Notes: generated from the letters alone by a model not told the origin. A stretch of DNA of 60,747 nt from Bacteroidales bacterium (GCA_030531495.1 JAUNNJ010000003.1:14065-74811); one strand, 5' to 3'. Positions 34,352-44,319 are shown, counted from the stretch's first letter. Translations and numbers: made by a program.

Positions 34352-34416
34352 CAGATATTTTTTCGAACATTGGTTTTTTCCAAATTCTTATTGATGGTAA
34401 TTGCCTTAAAAATTCT

Positions 34417-34424
34417 TATCTTTG
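34417..34424 (+). promoter_or_regulatory. -7 element of the BamA-like gene
   Basis: TATCTTTG; leader of ~85 bases to the ATG at 34517. Confidence 0.4.
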
Positions 34425-34516
34425 CATGAAATTTTATTCAATAATGATTGTCTTAGGGTTTTGTTTTTCGTATAGAACCTTTATTTCTCATTTTGGTATA
34501 ATTTTTTAGAATATTG

Positions 34517-35680
34517 ATGAAGCAATTTTTTATAGCGCTAAGTTTTCTTTTGTTGGCATCGAATATGGGTGTGGAAGCTGCCACTGCAGTTGCCTCCGAT
34601 TCTCTTGTTGCCGACACTGTGGCTTCTGCGCCTGTAAAAAAAACGTTCTTCCAAAAGGTGTGGGACTATTTTTCGCTTGATGGTGGCCATTCTGAAAGCA
34701 CCAACACATTTAGTGTGATAGGTGGACCGTATTATGAGTCGACTTCTGGATTGGCATTGTCGGTGGTTGGCGCCGCCTCATTTCGCATGAATGGATGCGA
34801 CAGTTTGAGCCAGCTCTCTAATGCCCAACTCGCTGTGACATACACCACCAACAATTTCTGGTCGCTGGTGCTGAGAAATAATGTTCTCTTTCCCAACGAC
34901 TCTCGACTGATTACACAAGTCGATTTCGAATACCAACCATCATATTTTTGGGGTATGGGATTTGACAATGGCGACAATCCGGCCAACAAAATGATGCAGA
35001 AAAAGTATTTGGCAAGTGTTGAGGCAGAATTGCTTTTCAGCATAGGCAGCAGTTTGAAGTTAGGTCCTAAGGTTAGGTGGGATTACGTGAATAGCGACAC
35101 CATCGCCAATCCTTTATTGCTTGAAGGACAAGACCTCGTTCTTCGCAATTACGGCTTGGGCTTTGCCATTGAATACGATTCTCGCGATTTGATTACCGAT
35201 GCCACCACAGGTTGCTATCTATATTTGGGACAGACTTTCCGCCCTAAATTCCTTTGGAATCATTATGCATTCTCAACCACCGATTTCAAGGCAAGTTACT
35301 ATCATCCGCTCTGGCGCGACTGCACACTTGCTGCCGACTTCAATGCAATGTTTAATTTCGGCAATCCTTCGTGGGCGATGATGGCACAAGTGGGCGACTC
35401 CCATCGTATGCGTGGCTATTACACAGGCCGTTATCGCGATAAGCACATGCTAAATGCACAGGTGGAATTGCGTCAGCACATCTGGGGGCGGCATGGCGTC
35501 GTTCTTTGGGCTGGTGGCGGAAATGTTTTCCATAATTCCGATGGATTTAAGCATTTTTTGCCTAACTTTGGCGTTGGATATCGTTTTGCCTTCCGTAGGC
35601 GTATGAATATTAGGTTAGACTTCGGCTTCGCTAAGTCGGGGCAAACTGGTTTTATGTTTGGTTTAAATGAAGCTTTTTAA
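34517..35680 (+). CDS. BamA/TamA-like outer-membrane beta-barrel protein
   Basis: 387 residues with a signal peptide (MKQFFIALSFLLLASNMGVEA). The barrel is recognisable from alternating strands and the Omp85 sequence MRGYYTGRYRDKHMLNAQVELRQHIWGRHG (residues ~297-326, the RGxxxGRYRD motif), ending in FGFAKSGQTGFMFGLNEAF with an aromatic last residue. POTRA domains are absent or very short, so it is a barrel-only Omp85 relative, probably not BamA itself. Its stop overlaps the next gene's start by 14 bases. Confidence 0.82.
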   Translation: MKQFFIALSFLLLASNMGVEAATAVASDSLVADTVASAPVKKTFFQKVWDYFSLDGGHSESTNTFSVIGGPYYESTSGLALSVVGAASFRMNGCDSLSQLSNAQLAVTYTTNNFWSLVLRNNVLFPNDSRLITQVDFEYQPSYFWGMGFDNGDNPANKMMQKKYLASVEAELLFSIGSSLKLGPKVRWDYVNSDTIANPLLLEGQDLVLRNYGLGFAIEYDSRDLITDATTGCYLYLGQTFRPKFLWNHYAFSTTDFKASYYHPLWRDCTLAADFNAMFNFGNPSWAMMAQVGDSHRMRGYYTGRYRDKHMLNAQVELRQHIWGRHGVVLWAGGGNVFHNSDGFKHFLPNFGVGYRFAFRRRMNIRLDFGFAKSGQTGFMFGLNEAF

Positions 35681-37379
35681 GAAATTATTTCACATATTCA
35701 AGAATCAGCAAATTGTGTTCTGGACATTTTTGGCAATGTTGATTTTGCCAAATGTGCTGATGTTTTTCACCGAATCCACTTCCACGATAGTTCGCGTGTC
35801 GAGCATCGTATTGCCATTAGGGCTCTATTGGCTGGCTTTCACACTCAGTTCAAAACCCGGCAAAGTGTTCTGGTGGCTTTTCTTCTTTGTGTTTGTCGAC
35901 GCTTTCCAGATTGTGCTGCTTTACCTCTATGGTGAGTCGCCCATTGCTGTGGATATGTTCCTCAACCTCACCACCACCAATCCTACCGAAACCACCGAAC
36001 TGCTTTCTAATTTGCTTCCAGCTGTGCTTTTTGTGATAGTTCTTTATGTGGGTGGTATGATAGTTGCAGTCCTTTCCATTATGAACAAGGAGATTTTGCA
36101 ACAATCTTTCCGTAAATTTCAGCGAAAAATTGCCTATGGTGTTGTTGCTGTGGGAATTGTCTTGGTTGGCGCCTCATACATTGTCGATAAGAAATTCCAG
36201 GCAGAAGACGATATTTTCCCCATCAATGGATGTTACAACTTGGCGCTGTCGATCGACCGTGCTACCAAGACTTTCAACTACGATAAGAATGTGAAAGATT
36301 TCACCTATAATGCCACTTGCACACACCCCGATAGCATTCCTGAAGTGTATGTGCTCGTGATTGGTGAAACTGCACGTGCCGACAATTTTGGCATCTACGG
36401 ATATAGTCGCAACACCACACCATTGCTTGGCGCTATGGGCACCGATGTGGTGGCATATTTCGACGCTATCACTATGAGCAACACCACCCACAAGAGTGTT
36501 CCGCTGCTGCTTACCGCTGTAGGTAGCGAAGATGATTTCGATGGCATCTACAATCAGAAAGGCATTGTCACAGCATTTAAAGAGGCTGGCTATTCTACAG
36601 CGTTCTACAGCTGCCAGCGTCGCAATCACTCCATTATCGATTTTCTTGGTTGTGAAGCAGAAGAGGTCGTGTATCTGAAAGATAACCTTTCGTTGATGGC
36701 GCAACTGCCCGATGAAGCGCTTGTGGGCCAACTGAAGAAGCGCCTTGCCAAGCACAAGAGCGGTAAGTTGTTCGTACTGCTTCACTGTTATGGCTCTCAC
36801 TTCAACTATTACGATCGCTACGAGCGAAAAGGTGCTTTCTATACTCCCGACGAAATACCATCGGCAAGTAACAAGTATCGCGACAATATGGTGAACGCCT
36901 ACGACAACAGTATTCGTCACACCGATATCCTTTTGGCCGGTGTAATCAATGCGTTGAAGGATACGCACATAGCTTCTGCCATATGCTATGTGAGCGACCA
37001 TGGTGAAGATATCTTCGATGATTCCCGTCAGCGTTTCCTCCATTCGTCGCCAATTCCTACTTATTACCAACTTCGTGTGCCTTTCATCATGTGGGCATCT
37101 CAAGAATTTAAGTCCACATATCCCGAAAAGTGGCAATCTATTGTTGCAAATCAGAAAATTCCAATTTCTACCAACCGTGTCACTTTCCATACTATGCTTG
37201 ACCTTGGCGGCGTTGCCACACCTTCGTTTAAAGCCGATGCAGCACTGGGCAACAGTGCATTTAAGCAATTGCCCCGTCGCTATGTGAACGACCACGATGA
37301 ATATCGTCCGATGAACGACTGTGGATTGAAAGACCTTGATGCAGAGCAGTTCAAAGCACACCACCTCCAATTCCCATAA
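35667..37379 (+). CDS. Phosphoethanolamine transferase (EptA-like, sulfatase superfamily)
   Basis: 570 residues. About five N-terminal transmembrane segments, then a periplasmic alkaline-phosphatase-fold domain. Seen: VIGETARADNFGIYGYSRNTTP (metal-binding Glu), the nucleophile Thr in SNTTHKSVP, FYSCQRRNHSI, and YVSDHGED with metal ligands, plus HCYGSHFNYYDRY. It transfers phosphoethanolamine to lipid A or another envelope sugar and may confer cationic-peptide resistance. Overlap with the barrel gene and a 4-base gap to the GNAT gene point to one operon. Confidence 0.9.
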   Translation: MKLFKKLFHIFKNQQIVFWTFLAMLILPNVLMFFTESTSTIVRVSSIVLPLGLYWLAFTLSSKPGKVFWWLFFFVFVDAFQIVLLYLYGESPIAVDMFLNLTTTNPTETTELLSNLLPAVLFVIVLYVGGMIVAVLSIMNKEILQQSFRKFQRKIAYGVVAVGIVLVGASYIVDKKFQAEDDIFPINGCYNLALSIDRATKTFNYDKNVKDFTYNATCTHPDSIPEVYVLVIGETARADNFGIYGYSRNTTPLLGAMGTDVVAYFDAITMSNTTHKSVPLLLTAVGSEDDFDGIYNQKGIVTAFKEAGYSTAFYSCQRRNHSIIDFLGCEAEEVVYLKDNLSLMAQLPDEALVGQLKKRLAKHKSGKLFVLLHCYGSHFNYYDRYERKGAFYTPDEIPSASNKYRDNMVNAYDNSIRHTDILLAGVINALKDTHIASAICYVSDHGEDIFDDSRQRFLHSSPIPTYYQLRVPFIMWASQEFKSTYPEKWQSIVANQKIPISTNRVTFHTMLDLGGVATPSFKADAALGNSAFKQLPRRYVNDHDEYRPMNDCGLKDLDAEQFKAHHLQFP

Positions 37380-37383
37380 TCTT

Positions 37384-37977
37384 ATGGAAGATAAAATCAC
37401 TTTGCGGCCAGCCAACGAAGCCGACGCTCCTTTTGTAGCGATGGTCATCTCTGAAGCACTCGACGACGATATTATGGAACTTTACGAACAGTCGGGCAAC
37501 CGAATTCCAGAATCGCGTCGTGAGCGTATGGATTTCATCGAAACTGTAGTTAACAATCCCGACAATCTCTACACTTGGCACCACGCCACTATGGCTGTGA
37601 ACGCCGAAGGCGTAGCTGTGGGTGCGTTGTTGGCATATCCAGGCGATGACTACACCCGCCGTCGCGAAGTGTCTTTCCGTTTGTTTGCTTCATTTATAAA
37701 AAATTCATTCGACCCCGACAAGATGGATGCCGAGACCAAGCCCGGCGAATACTATCTCGATAGCCTCGCAGTGCTGCCTTCACATAGGGGTAGGGGAATT
37801 GGCCGAATGCTTTTGCAAGCCGGTATCGACAAGGCGAATTCTCTTGGCCGTCCAGCAATTCTTGCTTGTGCTCCCGAAAATCTTGGAGCAAAGCACCTTT
37901 ACGAATCTCTGGGCTTCAAAGAAACCTACATCTACTCCCTCTTCGGCCACCCATACCACCGTATGCTCCACCCCTAA
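37384..37977 (+). CDS. GNAT-family N-acetyltransferase
   Basis: 197 residues from the ATG giving MEDKITLRPANEADAPFVAMV; the longer in-frame start lies inside the previous gene. GNAT motif A is DSLAVLPSHRGRGIGRMLLQ (acetyl-CoA pyrophosphate loop RGRGIG), and the C-terminal segment AKHLYESLGFKETYIYSLFGH is typical. It starts 4 bases after the transferase stop, so it is the last gene of the operon. Substrate unknown. Confidence 0.88.
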   Translation: MEDKITLRPANEADAPFVAMVISEALDDDIMELYEQSGNRIPESRRERMDFIETVVNNPDNLYTWHHATMAVNAEGVAVGALLAYPGDDYTRRREVSFRLFASFIKNSFDPDKMDAETKPGEYYLDSLAVLPSHRGRGIGRMLLQAGIDKANSLGRPAILACAPENLGAKHLYESLGFKETYIYSLFGHPYHRMLHP

Positions 37978-38171
37978 TCACTCATTACCTTTATCCCAAA
38001 AAATCCATTAGGGACAAATGGCTATCTTTTGCTCACATAGGCCCCCCTATGCTCGCTCAATATAGCGCAAATCCTGACACCATGATAATCTAAAACCTTA
38101 TCCATGTCTTAAAGAACTTTTGGGGTTTATCACTTCTCTGAGTAATATCTCCTTTCCTCAAAAGAACCACA
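37978..38171. other. Intergenic, no gene seen
   Basis: Nearly 200 bases between convergent genes; no reading frame, repeat or promoter element was seen apart from the terminator that follows. Confidence 0.4.
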
Positions 38172-38207
38172 AAAAAGGCAGAACATTCATAAGAATGCAC
38201 TGCCTTG
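38172..38207 (-). terminator. Terminator of the BspA-like gene
   Basis: On the minus strand AAGGCAGTGCATTC pairs with GAATGTTCTGCCTT followed by TTTTG. Confidence 0.75.
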
Positions 38208-38232
38208 AAGTATTAAAAGGGAATTGTGTTCC

Positions 38233-39923
38233 TTATTCGATTGGGAGAATTGTTTTATAGTTCTTCCAAGGCTTGGTGTTCTGATAGCGCTCCAACGATT
38301 GTGCAGGCACATAGAGTGGCACCTTCTTTTCGCTGTCGCTCTTCAAAGCAGGTGGAGTGGTGGCCAAAACCACAATCTTCTGCAAATTCTTATTCTTTTC
38401 CACCATCTTTTTATCAATCACTTGCACGGTGCTTGGAATGGTGAGGCTCAGCAGATTGCAGTTGTCGAGCGCACTTTCTTCAATGATTTTCAGACCTTCG
38501 TTAAGAGTGATACTTGTCATGCTGTGACATTCGTTGAACGCTTTGTACGACAAAGTAATAACACTACCAGGCACTACCACGTCATCAAGCGATTTACAGT
38601 TACGGAACGCTTCTTTTCCAATGCTGCGGAGGCCTTCTGGGAATTTGATGATGCGCAACGATTCGCAGTCGCGGAATGCATCTTGACCAATGTCGGTCAG
38701 CGATGCTGGCAAATCCACTTGCACCATCTTTTTGCAACCTTTGAATGTGCCTTTTCTCACTTCGGTCAAGCCTTCAGGGAGCACGAAAGATGTGATTGAA
38801 GAGCATCCACTGAATGCTTCATCGCCAATGGCTTTAAGTGTAGCGGCAAAACTGATGTTCGACAGATTCGAGCATCCACTGAATGCGCCGGCACCGATAG
38901 TGGTGGTGGATTCTGGAAGGTAGACCTTCTCACGCCACTTCCTGAAAAAGCATATTTGTCGATAAGTGTCACACCTTCTGGTACTTTCACATCGCCGCCA
39001 CGACCCGTTGGGAAGATGGTGAGAGTGGCGCCATGGTTGGTATACAACACTCCATCAACAGACGAATAAACTGGGTGTCCGTTTTCCACATTGATGCTGG
39101 TGAGTGTTGGTATTGAACCGATGCTGCCTTCCAAATTCAGCGATGCAGGAATGTCGAGGCGGGTGAGCTTTGTGTTGGAGAATGCTCTTTCACCCACTGT
39201 GCGCAGATTCTCAGGGAAGCGGATGTCGCGAATAGGGCAGTATCTGAATGCTTCCGAACCAATCTCTCTCAGTGTGCGAGGAAGGTAAACATTTGGAAGT
39301 TCGGAACAGCTGTAAAACGCCTGTCTGCCGATTCTTTCCAACCCATCTGGGAGGTCGACACGGCGAAGGTGTCGGCAGCTATAGAATGCTTCGTCGTCGA
39401 TGAAGCGTACGCCGCGTGGCATCATCACGTCTTCCAAATTGCTGCAGCCGGAAAATGCTTTTTTGCGAATGCAGTTGGTCCATTCTGGAAGCACTATTGA
39501 ACGGAGTGCTGAGCAATTATAAAACATATAATCGCCAATTTCCTCGCGTGTTGAACGATAACCTGAATAATAACTTCCACCGCTCACAATGCGTGCACGC
39601 GACAAGTCGAGGTCTACATAATTGTCAATCGAGCGGTCGTTGCTGTCGTAGCAGCTACCTCGTGAGCAAAGTTTTCTCAATACTGCGATGTCTTCACCAT
39701 TAATCTCGCCATCGATGATGACCATTCGGGCATAGCGCATTTCGCGTTCCGTGATTTTTTCACGCAAGCGGCCAGGATAGCCTGCACGAATGTCCAACAC
39801 GTCGGAATAACCGCGGCGGTAATAACTATCAGAACTTGTTCTACCATAGGCCTGTGCCATAGCTGGAATAGAGCATGCAAGAGTGGCTGCACAGAGTAGA
39901 ATTGTGACTAATTTTTTTTTCAT
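38233..39923 (-). pseudogene. BspA-like leucine-rich-repeat protein with a frameshift
   Basis: A signal peptide (MKKKLVTILLCAATLACSIPAMA) opens at ATG 39923. The frame encodes repeats of the LRR_5 (TpLRR) type (MFYNCSALRSIVLPEW, FSGCSNLEDVMMPRG, FYSCRHLRRVDLPDG). Near 38925-38932 the repeats break: the first frame reads FSGSGVRRSTFQNPPPLS and continues without repeats, while the other frame resumes VYLPESTTTIGAGAFSGCSNL and runs on to 38233 with a Lys-rich end and ILPIE. One missing base in AGAAGG explains it. The whole would be about 563 residues, exported and probably surface-exposed, with adhesion or host binding as the family role. Confidence 0.82.
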
Positions 39924-39963
39924 AGATAATATGGTTGAATCTGTTTTGTTTATTTTATATGTG

Positions 39964-39971
39964 CAAATATA
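39964..39971 (-). promoter_or_regulatory. -7 element of the BspA-like gene
   Basis: TATATTTG on the minus strand, 40 bases before the ATG at 39923. Confidence 0.45.
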
Positions 39972-40102
39972 CAAAAAATTTAGCAACAACCTACATCACT
40001 ACCTATAAATGGGGATTTTAATCACTTGTTGTTAACAACTAATGCTTATTGCGGCTTCCAATTTACCATATTTTGGTGATTTCTCACCATCGTATTTAGC
40101 CA

Positions 40103-40110
40103 TAATTTTG
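40103..40110 (+). promoter_or_regulatory. -7 element of the porin gene
   Basis: TAATTTTG, 48 bases before the ATG at 40159, probable promoter of the porin-imelysin-oxidoreductase operon. Confidence 0.45.
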
Positions 40111-40158
40111 CATAGAAATTTTAAGTCATTATTAATCATAAGAAACAACGTTTTTTCA

Positions 40159-41463
40159 ATGCAGATTATTTCAACTTTTAAGTATGCTGTTGCTATTGTA
40201 GCGAGTTCATTCATGCTCCCAACGTTTGCACAGTCGGTGTCTGCCGATACTGTAAGCGCACCGAAAAAAGTGAGTCGTCTCACTCTTGGTGGCTATGGTG
40301 AAGCTGTGGCGAGCCGAATGTTCTATAGCAATAACTATAAGCGCTACACCGATGCTTCTAAATATAAGAATGCTAAGAGTTTTGGCCAGTTCGATTTGCC
40401 TCATGTCGTGTTTTTTGTTGGATACGACTTTGGCAAAGGTTGGTCGATGGGCAGCGAAATTGAATTTGAGCATGGAGGTACCGAAAGTGCCATAGAAATT
40501 GAAGAGGAGGAAACAGGGGAATACGAGAGCGAAATCGAACGCGGTGGCGAAATCGCGCTTGAACAATTTTGGATTCAAAAAACGTTTTCTTCTAAATTCA
40601 ACCTTCGCTTAGGCCACATGGTGGTTCCTGTGGGTGAAACAAATTATGCCCATATGCCAACTGAATTCTTTACAGTATTCCGGCCTGAAGGGGAAAACAC
40701 AATATTTCCATGTACATGGCATGAAACTGGTATTGAAGCCTTTGGACGTATTGGCGATTTCCGATACGAGGTGATGGCTATTGCCGGTCTTGATGCCGAC
40801 CGCTTTGGCAATAAGGGATGGATTCACGGTGGCGCAGGCTCTCCTTACGAATTCAAGATGGCCACATGCTATGCCGGAGTGCTCCGTATCGACAACTATT
40901 CTATCAAAGGCCTTCGTTTGAGCGCAAGTGGCTATGTAGGAAATAGTGCCACCAACACACTGAATGCCACAGGAAAGTATGACGACTTGAAAGGAACTGT
41001 GGCTATCGGCACATTTGGATTTCTCTACAACGACCACAATGTGATTGCTCGTGGTAATTTTGATTATGGACATTTGTCAAACTCTTTGGAAATTACCAAT
41101 GCCAATATCGCTTCGAGAAAAGACTCTCCATCGCCAAAAACCAGCATCGCCTCCGATGCCATCGCTATGGGGTGTGAAGTGGGCTACAACATATTCTCTT
41201 TGAGCAAGAAACTCACTTCGGCTGACCAACGCTTCTATGTGTTTGGACGCTATGATTACTACGACTCAATGTATAAGACTGTGGCAAATATGACTGATGA
41301 ACCACAATGGGGACGTCAGAAAATCACTTTTGGTGTCAACTATTTCCCAATGAAGGAAATCGTGATTAAAGGAGAGTGGAGTAATCGATTGTTCAAGTCA
41401 CAGTTCAACAACGAGCCAACCATTAGTCTGGGCGTGTGCTATAATGGCTTATTCCGTTTATAA
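40159..41463 (+). CDS. Outer-membrane porin-like protein
   Basis: 434 residues from the ATG giving MQIISTFKYAVAIVASSFMLPTFAQ, a signal peptide. The rest is strand-rich with amphipathic repeats (FNLRLGHMVVPVGETNYAHMP, RYEVMAIAGLD, VIARGNFDYGHL) and ends FQ-type …SLGVCYNGLFRL. It resembles the phosphate-selective-porin-like proteins of Bacteroidota. An acidic loop (EIEEEETGEYESEIERGGEI, residues ~114-133) is unusual. It overlaps or abuts the imelysin gene (22 bases), and may feed the imelysin and di-haem oxidoreductase encoded next. Confidence 0.78.
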   Translation: MQIISTFKYAVAIVASSFMLPTFAQSVSADTVSAPKKVSRLTLGGYGEAVASRMFYSNNYKRYTDASKYKNAKSFGQFDLPHVVFFVGYDFGKGWSMGSEIEFEHGGTESAIEIEEEETGEYESEIERGGEIALEQFWIQKTFSSKFNLRLGHMVVPVGETNYAHMPTEFFTVFRPEGENTIFPCTWHETGIEAFGRIGDFRYEVMAIAGLDADRFGNKGWIHGGAGSPYEFKMATCYAGVLRIDNYSIKGLRLSASGYVGNSATNTLNATGKYDDLKGTVAIGTFGFLYNDHNVIARGNFDYGHLSNSLEITNANIASRKDSPSPKTSIASDAIAMGCEVGYNIFSLSKKLTSADQRFYVFGRYDYYDSMYKTVANMTDEPQWGRQKITFGVNYFPMKEIVIKGEWSNRLFKSQFNNEPTISLGVCYNGLFRL

Positions 41464-41485
41464 AATCATCTACAAATATAACATT

Positions 41486-42640
41486 ATGAATTTGAAAAGT
41501 TTAATTAAAAAAAGTGTAGTGGTTCTTTCGATGGTCACAGTGTTGCTTTCGTGTAGCGAAAGTAAAAATAACGATGAGCCAAGCGACGGCTCATTAAGTG
41601 CAGAAAAGAAAGCTATTGTCGCGCAGTATGTCAACAAGGTAGTGATTCCCACCTACAAATCGTTGGCTGACGCTTCTATGGATTTGGCAAATCTTTGTGC
41701 CGAATTGAAAGAAAAGCCCACACAGGAAAATGTGAAAAAAGTATGCGATAAATGGATTGAAGCACGTAAATATTGGGAATTGACGGAAGCCTTCCTTTAT
41801 GGAGCGGCAAAGGATTACAACATTGACCCACACATCGATTCTTGGCCTTTGCAAAAGAGTAAGCTCGACCAAACGCTCTCTAATGCAGATTTGATTGCAG
41901 AACTTGATGCAGATGGGGCTGCGGCCGATGGATTCGCTTCGTTGGGTTATGGTCTTTTGGGCTTTCATGCCGTGGAATATGTGATTTTCCGTGATGGGCA
42001 ACCAAGAAATGTGAATGACATCACTCCTAACGAACTCATCTATAATGCTGCTGTGGCAGAAGACCTTGCATGGCAAACCGTTCGCCTTGAGGCTGCATGG
42101 GCAGGTGTTGACAATGTTACCGTTGAGAAACAAAAAATTTTGGAAGATAATGAACTGGAGCCGAGTGCCAACTATGGTGAGATGATGATTCTTGCCGGTG
42201 AAAAAGGCAATAGTAATTATAAAACACAGATTGCTGCAATGGTGCAAATGCTTCAAGGAGCGAGTGATATTAGCGACGAGGTGGGCAATACTAAAATTAC
42301 CGACCCTGTTAATTCCGGCAATGTTCTTGATGTGGAATCTTGGTATTCTTGGAATTCAATCGACGATTTCACCGACAATATCCGTAGCGTGAGAAATGTA
42401 TATTATGGCTCTCTGGATGGCACAGTCCACGCCAATTCCATCGCTTATTATTTGAAAAAAGTGAATTCAGCAGCCGATTCTAAGGTGCGCACCGCTCTCG
42501 ATAATGCTCTGAAAGAAGTGGCTACTATGCCCGCACCATTCCGCAACCATCTCACAGCGGCAGAAACCAAGAAGGCTGTTGATGCCTGCAACGAACTGAT
42601 GAGCGCCCTGGATGAGGCTATTACTGAAATTTTAAAATAA
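41486..42640 (+). CDS. Imelysin-family (M75) lipoprotein
   Basis: 384 residues from the ATG giving MNLKSLIKKSVVVLSMVTVLLSC; the lipobox LLSC is followed by SESKNNDEPSDG. The helical imelysin fold is clear with the conserved GFHAVEYVIFRDGQ motif (GxHxxE; residues ~152-165) and the C-terminal ETKKAVDACNELMSALDEAI. Family members are surface or periplasmic iron-regulated proteins thought to bind iron or haem. It lies between the porin and the di-haem oxidoreductase. Confidence 0.9.
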   Translation: MNLKSLIKKSVVVLSMVTVLLSCSESKNNDEPSDGSLSAEKKAIVAQYVNKVVIPTYKSLADASMDLANLCAELKEKPTQENVKKVCDKWIEARKYWELTEAFLYGAAKDYNIDPHIDSWPLQKSKLDQTLSNADLIAELDADGAAADGFASLGYGLLGFHAVEYVIFRDGQPRNVNDITPNELIYNAAVAEDLAWQTVRLEAAWAGVDNVTVEKQKILEDNELEPSANYGEMMILAGEKGNSNYKTQIAAMVQMLQGASDISDEVGNTKITDPVNSGNVLDVESWYSWNSIDDFTDNIRSVRNVYYGSLDGTVHANSIAYYLKKVNSAADSKVRTALDNALKEVATMPAPFRNHLTAAETKKAVDACNELMSALDEAITEILK

Positions 42641-42643
42641 CGC

Positions 42644-44254
42644 ATGATGATTTATTTGAATAAATACACTTTTATTTCGGCATTGGCGGCAATGCTGTTG
42701 CCATCGTGTGCCGACAACGGTACAAATGAAGAAGGCGGAGTGACGCCTGTATATGCCGAGGATTATTACACTGGTGGGGAATTGGGCACTACTTTCAACA
42801 CCACAGCATCGGCCTACGAGCAATTCACCCCTGCAGTGGAGAAACAAGGTCTTGTGGCGTCGTTTAAACGTGGCGAGCGAATTTTTGAGGCTCCGTTTGA
42901 TACCGAATCCAATCCTTCCCAGCCTATGCGAGGCCTTGGACCACTTTGGATAAGAACGAGTTGCATTGCCTGCCATCCAAGTTATGGTCATGGACAGCGC
43001 CAAACATCCTACAATTCCAACCGAATTGGCAATGGCTATTTGTTGGTACTCACAGATGAAAACGACACCTATTTGTCGTCGCTCACTGGTATGCCACAAA
43101 CTCAGGCTTCAGCTCCTTTCAAGGCTCCAATCGATGAGAAAAAAATTAAGATTGATTGGCTTCCCTACACCGATGAATGGGGCAACAAATTCCCTGATGG
43201 AGAGACCTATAGCCTTATTTATCCAGAGGTGACAATCCCTCAAGAAGCATTCTATGTCCCATTGCAAGTAGGTGGAAAGGATATCGCTTATTCTCAGTTG
43301 CGTTGCCGCCTTGAAAGCACGATTGGCTTGTATGGAACAGGCTTGTTAGATGCGTTGACCGACGAGGATATCCGTGCGCAATATCTTGCCGAGGAAAAAG
43401 CGGGTGTGCCATTGAATCCTTCTATTTGGGCTAATGGTGATTTCACAAGCTATTATACCAACGCGTTGCAGGGTGATGGAACAAAATTTGTTCGCCGTTA
43501 CACCTATGCGTTGTCGAGAGGTAATCTGCAAGATGGAGCTGGTGCAAATGCCATTTGGAACATTACGAATGTGACTCGTAGTGATCGCCGCTATCACTAT
43601 ATGACTGATGCCTATGCAAAAGTAGCTTCTAAGGACCCAGATGTGCAATCAGCATTCTATAAGTATTACCCAGAATGGAATAAAACTGGCAATCCTGAAT
43701 CTGATATTTACAATTATTTGATGAATAAAGAGTTGCCAGTGGAGATGACCGATGATGAATACATCGACTTGATGGCTTGGCATCGTGGCTTGGCCGTTCC
43801 TGCTGCTCGCGACGTGAACAGCGCAGATTTCCAAAAGGGAAAGAAACTCTTCACCGAGATTGGTTGTGCATATTGCCACCGTCCATCATGGACTACCGGC
43901 GCAGATGAAATTCGCGACCCAAACAATTTCTTCGTAGGGGCAAAAGCTCAAACCTTACCGCGCTATCCTTTCCAAAAGATTTGGCCTTACACAGACATGG
44001 TGCAACATCGCTTGTTTATGGTCAATGATATTCGCACAGGATGGTGTCGCACCACTCCGCTGTGGGGTAGAGGCTTGAGCAGGCTCTGTACTGGCGCCGA
44101 CGATCGTATGCACGATTGTCGTGCACGCACTGTGGTTGAAGCTATCATGTGGCATGGCGCAGCAAAGAGCGATGCTCGCAAGTCGGTTGAAAAATTCCGT
44201 AATCTTTCGAAGTCGGACCGCGATGCAGTAGTGGAATTTATTAATTCTATTTAA
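42644..44254 (+). CDS. Di-haem oxidoreductase (DHOR) family protein
   Basis: 536 residues, with a signal/lipobox LLPSC at ~residue 22. Two haem-attachment motifs: CIACH (~residue 107) and CAYCH (~406). Body and C-terminal pattern (LRGLGPLWIRTSC, GGKDIAYSQLRCRLEST, HRLFMVNDIRTGWCRTTPLWGRGL, HGAAKSDARKSVEKFRNL) fit DHOR (PF06537), distantly similar to cytochrome c peroxidases. It starts 4 bases after the imelysin stop and needs cytochrome c maturation, which the next gene supplies. Confidence 0.9.
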   Translation: MMIYLNKYTFISALAAMLLPSCADNGTNEEGGVTPVYAEDYYTGGELGTTFNTTASAYEQFTPAVEKQGLVASFKRGERIFEAPFDTESNPSQPMRGLGPLWIRTSCIACHPSYGHGQRQTSYNSNRIGNGYLLVLTDENDTYLSSLTGMPQTQASAPFKAPIDEKKIKIDWLPYTDEWGNKFPDGETYSLIYPEVTIPQEAFYVPLQVGGKDIAYSQLRCRLESTIGLYGTGLLDALTDEDIRAQYLAEEKAGVPLNPSIWANGDFTSYYTNALQGDGTKFVRRYTYALSRGNLQDGAGANAIWNITNVTRSDRRYHYMTDAYAKVASKDPDVQSAFYKYYPEWNKTGNPESDIYNYLMNKELPVEMTDDEYIDLMAWHRGLAVPAARDVNSADFQKGKKLFTEIGCAYCHRPSWTTGADEIRDPNNFFVGAKAQTLPRYPFQKIWPYTDMVQHRLFMVNDIRTGWCRTTPLWGRGLSRLCTGADDRMHDCRARTVVEAIMWHGAAKSDARKSVEKFRNLSKSDRDAVVEFINSI

Positions 44255-44272
44255 TCAATTGATATCATACGA

Positions 44273-44319
44273 GTCGCTATGGGTGGCGTTGAATGACCCA
44301 TAGCGACATTTATTTCTTT
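44273..44319 (+). terminator. Perfect hairpin and T-tract ending at the ccsBA start
   Basis: GTCGCTATGGGT (44273-44284) pairs perfectly with ACCCATAGCGAC (44296-44307), loop GGCGTTGAATG, then ATTTATTTCTTT immediately before ATG 44320. It looks like an intrinsic terminator between the oxidoreductase and ccsBA. Confidence 0.75.

Noticed and set aside
36174-37448. 424-codon minus-strand frame opposite the phosphoethanolamine transferase
   Set aside because: Shadow frame produced by the codon bias of the real gene; it is rich in His, Cys and Val without domain pattern.
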